A stretch of DNA of 7,056 nt from an uncultured Eggerthellaceae bacterium (GCA_948829205.1 CAQLOA010000034.1:4535-11590), one strand, 5' to 3'; counted from the stretch's first letter, positions 1-5,265 are shown. Made by a program: numbers and translations. The notes: generated by a model not told the origin, from the letters alone.

Positions 1-388
1 GGTCGAACAGGCGGCAGTACTCCGCGTAGGCGTCCTGGTCCCAGTTCGGGTAGAAGCCTTGGGTCGCCTTCGCTATGGCGGAAAGCCGCTTCGTGCGGTA
101 GTAGTCGGCCTCGCCCAGCCCGAAGCCCGTCTGCAGCTTCGCCATCCGCTCGTTGCCCGCGAACGGGCTTCCGAAGTACTCGATAGCGCCCGCATCGGGA
201 TGCACTGCGCCTTCCAGGCACTTGAGCGTCGTCGACTTGCCTGCGCCGTTTCGGCCGATGAAGCCCGTTATGGTTCCGGCCTCGATCGAGAACGACACGT
301 CCTCGAGCTCGAAGCCGGGGTAGCGCTTCGAAAGCCCTTTCACACGCAGCAACGTCTCTGGTGCCTCACCTGAGCTAGATGCTTGCAT
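1..388 (-). CDS. ABC transporter ATP-binding protein, YtrB/BcrA-like (3' part outside the window)
   Basis: This is the N-terminal 129 residues of an ABC ATPase that continues past the left edge. Reading the minus strand from ATG at 388, an ABC core start (LLRVKGLSKRY, residues 13-23) leads to Walker A GRNGAGKST at residues 45-53. A stretch ending FYPNWD (112-117) follows, typical of the YtrB/BcrA group that pairs with a separate ABC-2 type permease. Those systems generally export peptides, antibiotics or lipids, or respond to cell-envelope stress; the substrate here is unknown. No clear Q-loop glutamine is visible where expected (TGFGLGEADYY), which is also common in this group. The signature motif, Walker B and any permease lie outside the window. 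The start codon sits inside the end of the upstream regulator gene (overlap 375-388), with a GAGGA ribosome binding site 3 bases ahead, so the two are probably coupled. The family is secure; the subgroup is less so. Confidence 0.88.
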   Translation of the reverse strand, partial: MQASSSGEAPETLLRVKGLSKRYPGFELEDVSFSIEAGTITGFIGRNGAGKSTTLKCLEGAVHPDAGAIEYFGSPFAGNERMAKLQTGFGLGEADYYRTKRLSAIAKATQGFYPNWDQDAYAEYCRLFD

Positions 389-815
389 CCGTCCTCGTCT
401 CTATCGCGCGGCCATAGGCCTGCAGCATTACCTCGGCGTCCTCGATGCGCTGCAGGGCTATCCCCTGCGCCTCGTCGCCCAGCACCAGCAGCTCGCTTCC
501 AGGCGCGAGGTCGAACACGTCGCGGGCCTTCTTCGGGATGACGACCTGCCCGCGCTCGCCCATCTTGACTACGCCGAAGATGTGCTTGCCCATGGGAGGC
601 ACGGGGAAACCGCTGGCGTCCTCGCTGTGGTTGACCAGGTCGTCCAGTAGAACCCCGAAGACTTGTGCCAGCGCGCTCGCGTTGCTCAGGTCGGGCGCGG
701 ACTCCCCCGACTCCCACTTCGCCACCGACTGGCGCGACACCCCTATGCGGGCCGCCAATTCCTCCTGCGTCAGGCCGCAGGCGTTACGCAGGGTGGCTAT
801 GTTCTGAGAAATCAT
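375..815 (-). CDS. Transcriptional regulator with XRE helix-turn-helix and AbrB/SpoVT-type domains
   Basis: A 146-residue predicted DNA-binding protein. Residues about 4-60 form a Cro/C1-type (XRE) helix-turn-helix: LTQEELAARIGVSRQSVAKWE is the classic helix-turn-helix stretch, followed by PDLSNASALAQVFGVLLDDL. After a short linker, residues about 80-125 resemble the swapped-hairpin AbrB/MazE/SpoVT fold (MGERGQVVIPKKARDVFDL, then PGSELLVLGDE). The protein therefore has two potential DNA-binding or dimerising modules. The 3' end overlaps the start of the ABC ATPase gene by 14 bases, which suggests it controls that transporter and perhaps itself. An in-frame ATG at 824 is only 1 base from the AGGAGG site, while ATG 815 is 10 bases away. 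I chose 815 and the protein would gain only three residues otherwise. The upstream region contains a palindrome and a promoter candidate. Domain calls are by pattern; the regulatory target is inferred from context. Confidence 0.88.
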   Translation of the reverse strand: MISQNIATLRNACGLTQEELAARIGVSRQSVAKWESGESAPDLSNASALAQVFGVLLDDLVNHSEDASGFPVPPMGKHIFGVVKMGERGQVVIPKKARDVFDLAPGSELLVLGDEAQGIALQRIEDAEVMLQAYGRAIETRTDASI

Positions 816-825
816 ACTGTTCATA

Positions 826-831
826 CCTCCT
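826..831 (-). promoter_or_regulatory. Shine-Dalgarno site of the XRE-AbrB regulator
   Basis: On the minus strand this reads AGGAGG, a perfect anti-16S match. It lies 1 base before ATG 824 and 10 bases before ATG 815, so it favours 815 as the working start codon. Confidence 0.75.
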
Positions 832-846
832 AGTTGAAGGATATCG

Positions 847-862
847 GCCGGATGCGTCCGGC
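847..862. promoter_or_regulatory. Perfect 16-bp palindrome, candidate operator or leader hairpin
   Basis: GCCGGA-TGCG-TCCGGC is a perfect inverted repeat with 6-bp arms and a 4-base centre. It lies between the regulator's Shine-Dalgarno site and its proposed promoter, so it would fall in the 5' leader just after the transcription start. It could be an autoregulatory operator for the XRE-AbrB protein or a small RNA hairpin. Short GC-rich palindromes do arise by chance in a GC-rich genome; the position is the main argument for function. Confidence 0.4.
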
Positions 863-873
863 ACCACCAACCA

Positions 874-902
874 AACATTGCATAAACGGCAGCCGCGTGC
901 AA
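874..902 (-). promoter_or_regulatory. Candidate promoter of the regulator-ABC transporter unit
   Basis: On the minus strand TTGCAC (902-897) is followed after 17 bases by AATGTT (879-874), with a TG one base before it as in extended -10 promoters. Both hexamers match the sigma-70-type consensus only partly (the -10 at three of six positions). The predicted transcript would start near 867, just ahead of the 847-862 palindrome. Confidence 0.3.
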
Positions 903-907
903 ATATT
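878..907 (+). promoter_or_regulatory. Candidate promoter of the GNAT acetyltransferase gene
   Basis: TTGCAT (878-883) is followed after 18 bases by AATATT (902-907), an AT-rich patch that stands out in this GC-rich region. It would give a leader of about 20 bases before ATG 936. It covers almost the same bases as the opposing candidate promoter at 874-902, so the two would compete for polymerase. Confidence 0.33.
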
Positions 908-935
908 TCTTTACATCGCGAACAAGGGAGCAACC

Positions 936-1493
936 ATGGCAGAACGCCCAACCCTCGAGACGGAGCGCCTGGTCCTTCGGGCGTGGCAGGAATCGGACGC
1001 CGACGAGCTCTACCGCCACGCCAAGGACCCGCGCATCGGGCCGATAGCCGGCTGGGAGCCGCACGAAAGTGTCGAGTACAGCCGCGGAATCATCCACGAC
1101 GTGCTGTCGGCCCCAGAAACCTACGCCGTGGTGCTGAAGGAGACAGGGCTTCCAGTGGGCAGCGTGGGGCTGCTCTTCGGCGAGGCCTCGAACGTGGAGC
1201 TTGGCGACAACGAAGCCGAGGTGGGCTACTGGATCGGCCACGCCTGGTGGGGTCACGGGCTCATCCCCGAAGCCGTGCGCGAAATCCAGCGCCACGCATT
1301 CGACGACCTGGGGCTGCAGGCGCTCTGGTGCGCGTACTACGACGGCAACCTCAACTCGCTGCGCGTCCAGCAGAAGTGCGGGTTCGAGCCCCACCATACC
1401 GTGGAGGGCGTGCGACTGGAATTCATGGACGAGACGCGCCCCGAACACTTCACCTACATGACGCGCAACCGTTGGATTAGACACAGCGAATAA
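936..1493 (+). CDS. GNAT family N-acetyltransferase (RimJ/RimL type)
   Basis: A 185-residue predicted cytoplasmic acetyltransferase that would move an acetyl group from acetyl-CoA to an amino group; the acceptor is unknown. The N-terminus TLETERLVLRAWQESDADELY (6-26) is the standard opening of the RimJ/RimL (Acetyltransf_3) group. Residues 96-112 (VGYWIGHAWWGHGLIPE) form the acetyl-CoA binding strand-loop-helix, with WWGHGL in place of the usual RGKGY/A-like loop. NLNSLRVQQKCGFEPHHT (138-155) is the conserved C-terminal NxxSxxxxxKxGF region. It is of full family length. I chose ATG 936 because AAGGGAG lies 5 bases upstream; an in-frame ATG at 834 would add 34 residues unlike the family and would run through the promoter region. 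It is divergent from the XRE-AbrB regulator and may share its control. Members acetylate ribosomal proteins, antibiotics, polyamines or small amines, so the substrate should be left open. Confidence 0.93.
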   Translation: MAERPTLETERLVLRAWQESDADELYRHAKDPRIGPIAGWEPHESVEYSRGIIHDVLSAPETYAVVLKETGLPVGSVGLLFGEASNVELGDNEAEVGYWIGHAWWGHGLIPEAVREIQRHAFDDLGLQALWCAYYDGNLNSLRVQQKCGFEPHHTVEGVRLEFMDETRPEHFTYMTRNRWIRHSE

Positions 1494-1510
1494 GGAAGTT
1501 CCGCGCTTCC
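1494..1510. terminator. Weak hairpin between convergent genes, possible terminator
   Basis: GGAAG (1494-1498) and CTTCC (1506-1510) can pair across a 7-base loop, immediately after the acetyltransferase stop codon. The next convergent gene ends at 1535. On the minus strand the hairpin is followed by TTATT, but there is no real U-tract either way. The 41-base gap holds nothing better, so this is the best candidate for ending either transcript. Confidence 0.25.
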
Positions 1511-1534
1511 GACAGGATGTAAATGGTCGGCCTC

Positions 1535-2206
1535 TCAGATCACGAACAAATACACGGAAAGGAACTGCAGCACCGACCCGGCCAGCACGAAAACGTGGAA
1601 CACCGAGTGCATGTACTTCACCTTCTTGAAGATGTAGAACACGGCACCCACGGTGTAGCTGAGGCCGCCTGCCACCAGAAGCCAGAAGCCCGCAGGCGCC
1701 AGGTCGGCGTACAGCGCGGGCAAAAAGGCGATCACGCACCACCCCATCACAACATACACCACCGAGGACACCCAGCGCGGACGGAACGTCCAGAACGCCT
1801 CGAAGGCCACGCCCACCACGGCCATCCCCCAGATGACGAAGAACAGCCAGAGTCCCCCGTGCGGCATCAACGTGACCATGCAGTAGGGCGTGTACGTGCC
1901 TGCGATCAGGATGTAGATGCAGCTGTGGTCCAGCACCTTGAACACGCGCTTCGCGCCCTCGTGCGCCAGCGCGTGGTACATCGTGGACATCACGTACTCC
2001 ACGAGCAGCGATATCCCGAAGAAAAGCGCCGACAGAAGCAGAAGACCGCCGCCGTCCATCGCGGACTTCACAATTAGCAGCACCAGCGCCGCCACGGACA
2101 GGCCCGCGCCTATGCCGTGCGTGATGGAGTTCGCAATCTCCTCGCCCAGGGTGTACTCCCTGACATTGTGGGCTTTGCGCCCGTTGGCCGCCGCCTTCGC
2201 GTTCAC
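1535..2206 (-). CDS. Hemolysin III / PAQR (TrhA/YqfA-like) membrane protein
   Basis: A 223-residue multi-pass membrane protein of the hemolysin III branch of the PAQR/CREST superfamily. These proteins affect membrane energetics or lipid homeostasis; true haemolysin activity is mostly historical. It has about seven hydrophobic segments, roughly at residues 32-50, 54-72, 92-112, 118-137, 146-166, 172-191 and 203-222. Family motifs are all present: EEIANSITHGIGA (22-34), STMYH (74-78), DHSCIYILIAGTYTP (93-107) and HSVFHVFVLAG (200-210). The S-x3-H, Asp and H-x3-H residues (S74, H78, D93, H200, H204) are the expected metal-binding set, so it looks intact. The start is GTG at 2206, which overlaps the stop of the kinase gene as GTGA; its length fits the family. 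Translational coupling to the kinase is therefore likely. It is the last gene of the minus-strand run. Confidence 0.94.
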   Translation of the reverse strand: MNAKAAANGRKAHNVREYTLGEEIANSITHGIGAGLSVAALVLLIVKSAMDGGGLLLLSALFFGISLLVEYVMSTMYHALAHEGAKRVFKVLDHSCIYILIAGTYTPYCMVTLMPHGGLWLFFVIWGMAVVGVAFEAFWTFRPRWVSSVVYVVMGWCVIAFLPALYADLAPAGFWLLVAGGLSYTVGAVFYIFKKVKYMHSVFHVFVLAGSVLQFLSVYLFVI

Positions 2207-3096
2207 GACGCCACCCGGTCCAGGTACTGCTCGATGGGCACGCCCTTGTACTTGTCATCGTTGTCCTTGCACAGCTGCAGCATGTCAACGACGACGTCCA
2301 TGGCGGCCTGTACGCTTTCAACCAGCGGCCGGCCGTTCATGTGGCGGCCGATCAGCACGCTCGAGAATATGTCTCCCGTGCCCGGCAGGCGCACGGGGAT
2401 CTCGTCGTAAGGAAGCAGGGACAGGCGGGGTTCGTCGCTGTCGTCGCGCTGCTCCGACACCAGCGTCACGTGGCGCACGCCGCTTTCGCCGCCTTCCGCC
2501 GTCGGTGCCGCACAGGCCCCTTCAACCGCCGCGCTGGTCACGACCACCGACTTCGCGCCCATATCGTGAAGCGCCTGGACGATTTCAAGCAGCTCCCCTT
2601 CCGCAAGCGCCCTCTTCCCCACGTGCATGCCGGTGAGGTACTGCGCCTCGGTGACGTTAGGCATGATGATGTCCGCCACCGAGCACATGTGGCGCATGTG
2701 CTCGACGCTGGCCTCTGTCACGCCGTTGTACAGCACGCCCTCGTCGCCCATGATGGGGTCGACGAACACCGGCACGCCTCGCTCCGTGCAGGCCCGGCAG
2801 TAGTCCGACACCAGCAGGCTCTGCTCCTCGGACACCAAAAAGCCCGTGGCCACCGCGTCGAACGTGAACCCCAGCTCGTCCCAGATCCCCAACGTGCTGC
2901 GCATGTAGTCCGTGGTCTCCAGTATGTCGAACTTGCCGTAGTCCAGCGTGTTCGAGACCAGCGCGGTGGGCAGGTTGTACACGTTCAGCTGTAGCGCGCT
3001 GAGCATGGGGATCATCACAGACAGCGCCACCTTCCCGTAGCCGGCCATGTCGTTGACCAGCAGTATGGAAGGCCTTTCCGATTGCTTACTCATCAT
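2203..3096 (-). CDS. Pyridoxal/pyridoxamine kinase (PdxK/PdxY-type, ribokinase fold)
   Basis: A 297-residue cytoplasmic kinase predicted to phosphorylate pyridoxal, pyridoxine or pyridoxamine with ATP in vitamin B6 salvage. The N-terminus ILLVNDMAGYGKVAL (11-25) matches the substrate-binding start of the family (usually S.D..G.G....). DPIMGDEG (113-120) and PNVTEAQYLTG (146-156) are conserved core motifs, and LPGTGDIF (237-244) carries the anion hole with catalytic base Asp242. The length is as expected. The start region has two adjacent ATGs (3096 and 3093) behind a GGGGAG site; the second has the better spacing, so the true protein may be one residue shorter. The gene begins inside the split-barrel gene (overlap 3086-3096) and ends by GTGA overlap with hemolysin III. 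A stretch at about residues 192-225 is acidic and low in conservation, probably a surface loop. Related kinases act on hydroxymethylpyrimidine (ThiD), but the sequence looks closer to the B6 kinases. Confidence 0.92.
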   Translation of the reverse strand: MMSKQSERPSILLVNDMAGYGKVALSVMIPMLSALQLNVYNLPTALVSNTLDYGKFDILETTDYMRSTLGIWDELGFTFDAVATGFLVSEEQSLLVSDYCRACTERGVPVFVDPIMGDEGVLYNGVTEASVEHMRHMCSVADIIMPNVTEAQYLTGMHVGKRALAEGELLEIVQALHDMGAKSVVVTSAAVEGACAAPTAEGGESGVRHVTLVSEQRDDSDEPRLSLLPYDEIPVRLPGTGDIFSSVLIGRHMNGRPLVESVQAAMDVVVDMLQLCKDNDDKYKGVPIEQYLDRVAS

Positions 3097-3565
3097 GCTC
3101 CCCTTTCGCCACCTTCTTGCGCTTGCCCGTCAGCCCGTCGATGTCGATGCGCCATACGGCCGTGCGGTGCAGGCTTCGTTCGACGGCCTCTTCGAAACCC
3201 TTCATGTTCGACGCCGCGTACCTCTCGCATATGGCACGCAGGGCCGCCACCTTCTCGGCGTCGTCCGTCACCTCGAAAGCAGTGCCGAAGGCGACTGCGC
3301 TCGCATACTCGGTGGTAAAGTCCTCGGGTACGGGAGAAACGTCGCAAGCCGCGGACAGGCACACGTCCGGGTTCGCGCGCATGGCGTCGGTCTTGCACCC
3401 GTGCTGTGCGCAGTGGAACACCACGGCGCCGTCCAACAGCGCAGGAGATATGGGGATGCAGTATGGCATGCCATCGGGCAGCGTCATGGCAAGCATCGCG
3501 AACTCGCAGCGCTCAAGCACGTTCATGGCGAATGCGGCGTCCATCTCGCGGTCTTTCCGTCTCAT
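3086..3565 (-). CDS. PNPOx-like / NimA-type flavin split-barrel protein
   Basis: A 159-residue protein of the pyridoxamine 5'-phosphate oxidase-like FMN-binding split-barrel superfamily, closest in pattern to the NimA (nitroimidazole resistance) group. Visible features are an N-terminal MRRKDREM, then FAMLAMTLPDGMPYCIPIS (22-40), VVFHCAQHGCKTDAMRANPDVCLSA (48-72, the H..A..G.K.D....NP.V pattern) and a C-terminal VWRIDIDGLTGKRK (137-150). His51 is in the position associated with cofactor or pyruvate binding in Nim proteins. Members bind FMN, F420 or haem and reduce or bind small ligands; the true substrate is unknown. The start at 3565 is set by AGGAG located 8 bases upstream; an in-frame ATG at 3583 would lie upstream of that site. 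The gene overlaps the kinase start by 11 bases. It is not a full-length PdxH (usually about 200 or more residues), so B6 oxidase activity is only possible, not shown. Confidence 0.9.
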   Translation of the reverse strand: MRRKDREMDAAFAMNVLERCEFAMLAMTLPDGMPYCIPISPALLDGAVVFHCAQHGCKTDAMRANPDVCLSAACDVSPVPEDFTTEYASAVAFGTAFEVTDDAEKVAALRAICERYAASNMKGFEEAVERSLHRTAVWRIDIDGLTGKRKKVAKGEHDE

Positions 3566-3597
3566 AGGCTTTGCTCCTAACAATCGTCCACCATCGT

Positions 3598-3627
3598 GGG
3601 GCGGGGTCGGGGTACGCGTGTCAGGGG
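3598..3627 (+). repeat. Cluster of four GGGG runs (possible G-quadruplex)
   Basis: On the plus strand GGGG occurs at 3598-3601, 3603-3606, 3609-3612 and 3624-3627, with loops of 1, 2 and 11 bases. This fits a loose G-quadruplex pattern; the last loop is longer than the usual limit of 7. The plus strand is the template for the surrounding minus-strand genes. It lies in the gap upstream of the split-barrel gene, and its fourth run enters the hairpin at 3615-3644. Confidence 0.4.
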
Positions 3628-3644
3628 ACGTTCGCTGACACGCG
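3615..3644. promoter_or_regulatory. 10-bp perfect stem-loop between fetB and the split-barrel gene
   Basis: CGCGTGTCAG (3615-3624) and CTGACACGCG (3635-3644) pair perfectly around a 10-base loop, 3 bases after the fetB stop. No U-run follows on the minus strand, so it is not a standard intrinsic terminator. It could be a U-less terminator, an mRNA-processing or stabilising hairpin that sets different levels of fetAB and downstream genes, or a dyad operator (TGTCA...TGACA). The rest of the 82-base gap shows no clear -10 box. Confidence 0.55.
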
Positions 3645-3647
3645 CCA

Positions 3648-4463
3648 TCAAGCAGAATCCTTCGCCTCGCCGTCGCGCAATGCAGGAGCGAGGTAGTACC
3701 CTTCCGGCGAGAAGCGCTTCCTGTAGGAAAGGAAGCACATCATCACGATCGCAAGGGTGGTGGCCGCAGAAAGCATCAGAAGTATGACTATCTGGTACTT
3801 CGCCGCTATCACCGGGTCGGCTCCCGCGAGTATCTGGCCCGACATCATGCCAGGGATCTGCACGATTCCCGCCGCCGACAGCTTCGCCAGCTCGGGCGTG
3901 ATGCCTGCGCCTATCGCCGCCTTTATGGACGGAAAGGCAGCCTCCCGCGGCGTGGCGCCAAGCGCCACCATCATGTAGATCTCGTTCGCGCGGCTGTCCA
4001 TGCTGGCGAACAGCCTGTTTATGGCGACCGCCGCCGAGGCCAGCGTGTTTCCCAGCATCATGCCCGATATGGGTATCAGCACCTGCGCGCTGTACCAAGG
4101 GTCGGCATGGATGACGCATTCGACCACGATCAGCGCCACTGATATGGACGACGCGAATATCGAAAGGAACGCGTCCAGCCAGAGCCCTCGCACCGCCGAC
4201 TTCATGCGCCCCACCGCTATCTGCGCGGCAGCGATGCACATGCACAAGAGCACCAGGCAGACGAGCCACCATGTCTGGTACTCGAACAAGTAGACCAGGA
4301 TGAACCCCATGGCGAGCAGTTGCAAAAACGCCCGCACCGTGGACACCGCGATGTTCCTCGTTTGCCCCAGCCGCAGCCTCCACGACACGATGCCGGCCAC
4401 CAGCATCAGCAGGCTGGCGCCCACAAGCTCGGGGTAGCCTATGTTCACCACGCCGCCGGTCAT
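3648..4463 (-). CDS. fetB: FetB: iron-export-type ABC transporter permease (UPF0014)
   Basis: A 271-residue integral membrane permease of the FetB (YbbM, UPF0014) family. In E. coli, FetAB exports iron and improves survival under oxidative stress; that role is assigned here by family. Hydrophobic segments fall around residues 8-28, 40-60, 64-84, 96-118, 126-148, 196-212 and 222-246. Family hallmarks are RAFLQLLAMGFIL (44-56), PISGMMLGNTLASAA (131-145), ALGATPREA (167-175) and GIVQIPGMMSGQILAGADP (199-217) followed by AAKYQIVI. It is of normal length. The start ATG overlaps the fetA stop as ATGA (4460-4463), so the two subunits should be made in step. The C-terminus ends in a short charged cytoplasmic tail (RDGEAKDSA). 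Family identity is very clear. Metal specificity is not demonstrated by sequence. Confidence 0.95.
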   Translation of the reverse strand: MTGGVVNIGYPELVGASLLMLVAGIVSWRLRLGQTRNIAVSTVRAFLQLLAMGFILVYLFEYQTWWLVCLVLLCMCIAAAQIAVGRMKSAVRGLWLDAFLSIFASSISVALIVVECVIHADPWYSAQVLIPISGMMLGNTLASAAVAINRLFASMDSRANEIYMMVALGATPREAAFPSIKAAIGAGITPELAKLSAAGIVQIPGMMSGQILAGADPVIAAKYQIVILLMLSAATTLAIVMMCFLSYRKRFSPEGYYLAPALRDGEAKDSA

Positions 4464-5164
4464 AGGCCGCTCACCGGTTCGTTAGTCGGCTTCGCGGGGT
4501 TCTGTTCGTAGGAAATGACGCCATCGGCCAGCGTGAATGTGCCATAGGCGTACCCGTCGTCCGCACGATGGCGGATGCGCAGGCACGCGGCCTCCTTCGC
4601 GAGCACGCAGCGCGTCAGCCGGCTGACCGCCAAGGCGGACTCGTCGTCGAGCGCCGCCTCCACCTCGTCGAGCAGCATCACCCGCGGGCGCGTGGCGAAT
4701 GCGCGCAGCAACGCCACTCGCGCCTGCTGCCCGCCCGAGAGCTGCGCTGCCGAATGGTCCAGCTCCACCCCGTCAAGCGCTGCCTTATTCAAAAGCTCGG
4801 CCAGCTCCCCGTCGGTCGGGCGTGGGCTTCCGGCGTTGACCTTCAGCGTCCAAGGAAACAGCAGGTTGTCGCGGACGGTTCCGGGAACAAGCGACGCCGA
4901 CTGCGGAACCAGACACACTTGCCGCCGCCACTCGTTAGGCTTCATGCCTTCGAAGGATGCGCCGTCCAGCAGCATCTCGCCTTCCGTGCGCGAAACCATG
5001 AGGGCGCAGGCGTTCAACAGCGTCGACTTCCCCGACCCCGAAGGGCCCGTGAGGTCATAGATCCTGCCGCCTTCCAGCGAGAAGCTGACGTCAGAGAAAG
5101 GCGCGAAGGGCTTGCCCCCGCGCATGTACCGCACACCGATATGCTTCGCTTCGAAAACTGCCAT
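4460..5164 (-). CDS. fetA: FetA: iron-export-type ABC transporter ATP-binding protein
   Basis: The ATPase partner of FetB, about 234 residues from the start chosen here, acting at the inner face of the membrane. Counted from ATG 5164: Walker A GPSGSGKST (40-48), Q-loop Gln88 (LVPQSAS), signature LSGGQQAR (142-149), Walker B VMLLDE with Asp166/Glu167, D-loop AALDD, and H-loop His199. All catalytic residues are present. The region DNLLFPWTLK resembles the E. coli FetA stretch with DNLIFPW, which supports the assignment beyond context. Two details differ from the textbook pattern: DEVEAALD replaces DEPTSALD, and the H-loop sits in RIRHR. Start choice is uncertain. In-frame ATGs exist at 5197, 5182, 5173 and 5164; none has a strong ribosome binding site. 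I prefer 5164 because the ABC fold begins there (MAVFEAKHIGVRY), a GGA lies 4 bases upstream, and 5197 lies inside an inverted repeat. The gene overlaps fetB by ATGA. Confidence 0.92.
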   Translation of the reverse strand: MAVFEAKHIGVRYMRGGKPFAPFSDVSFSLEGGRIYDLTGPSGSGKSTLLNACALMVSRTEGEMLLDGASFEGMKPNEWRRQVCLVPQSASLVPGTVRDNLLFPWTLKVNAGSPRPTDGELAELLNKAALDGVELDHSAAQLSGGQQARVALLRAFATRPRVMLLDEVEAALDDESALAVSRLTRCVLAKEAACLRIRHRADDGYAYGTFTLADGVISYEQNPAKPTNEPVSGL

Positions 5165-5192
5165 GCAATCCATGATAGCCATTCGAGGGCGC

Positions 5193-5215
5193 GCCATTAG
5201 GACACATCTAATGGC
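5193..5215. promoter_or_regulatory. 23-bp perfect inverted repeat upstream of fetA, candidate operator
   Basis: GCCATTAG-N7-CTAATGGC has perfect 8-bp arms (5193-5200 and 5208-5215) and is more AT-rich than its surroundings. It lies at the predicted transcription start of fetAB, where a repressor would block polymerase. The TTAG/CTAA cores recall DtxR-type metal-repressor sites, but the spacing does not fit the 19-bp DtxR/IdeR box, so no regulator is named. Confidence 0.5.
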
Positions 5216-5218
5216 ACA

Positions 5219-5247
5219 TCTATCGAATCCGCTTTTGCGGTGTGCAA
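5219..5247 (-). promoter_or_regulatory. Candidate fetAB promoter
   Basis: On the minus strand TTGCAC (5247-5242) is followed after 17 bases by GATAGA (5224-5219). The -35 is fair and the -10 weak (three of six). The spacer contains a small CCGC-AAAA-GCGG hairpin. Predicted initiation near 5212 would fall in the 5193-5215 inverted repeat. If real, fetAB has its own promoter and is not simply read through from the upstream gene. Confidence 0.35.
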
Positions 5248-5265
5248 CAGAGAACGTTCCGCCGA

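Noticed and set aside
834..935. Upstream extension of the acetyltransferase to ATG 834
   Set aside because: The extra 34 residues have no family match and would cover the divergent control region; ATG 936 has a good ribosome binding site.
1523..2077. Plus-strand open frame of 184 codons opposite hemolysin III
   Set aside because: Its product is rich in His, Arg and Gln with no recognisable fold; it is the antisense shadow of a gene with all family motifs.
375..2321. A 648-codon open frame on the minus strand running through the regulator, the antisense of the acetyltransferase and hemolysin III in another frame
   Set aside because: Only its last 146 codons read as a real protein (the XRE-AbrB regulator). 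The rest has no family character and contradicts two well-supported genes; long stop-free shadow frames are common at this GC content.
2341..2994. Plus-strand open frame of 217 codons opposite the B6 kinase
   Set aside because: The composition is His/Arg/Val-rich and typical of a reverse-complement shadow; the kinase on the other strand has complete motifs.
4568..5200. Plus-strand open frame of 210 codons opposite fetA
   Set aside because: Antisense shadow of a gene with intact Walker A, signature and Walker B motifs.
5229..5240. CCGC-TTTT-GCGG hairpin considered as a ygbA terminator
   Set aside because: The stem is only 4 bp and no U-run follows on the minus strand; it also lies in the spacer of the candidate fetA promoter.
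5252..5259. GAACGTTC palindrome downstream of the ygbA stop, considered as a LexA/SOS box
   Set aside because: The actinobacterial and Bacillus-type SOS box needs four bases between GAAC and GTTC; here there are none.
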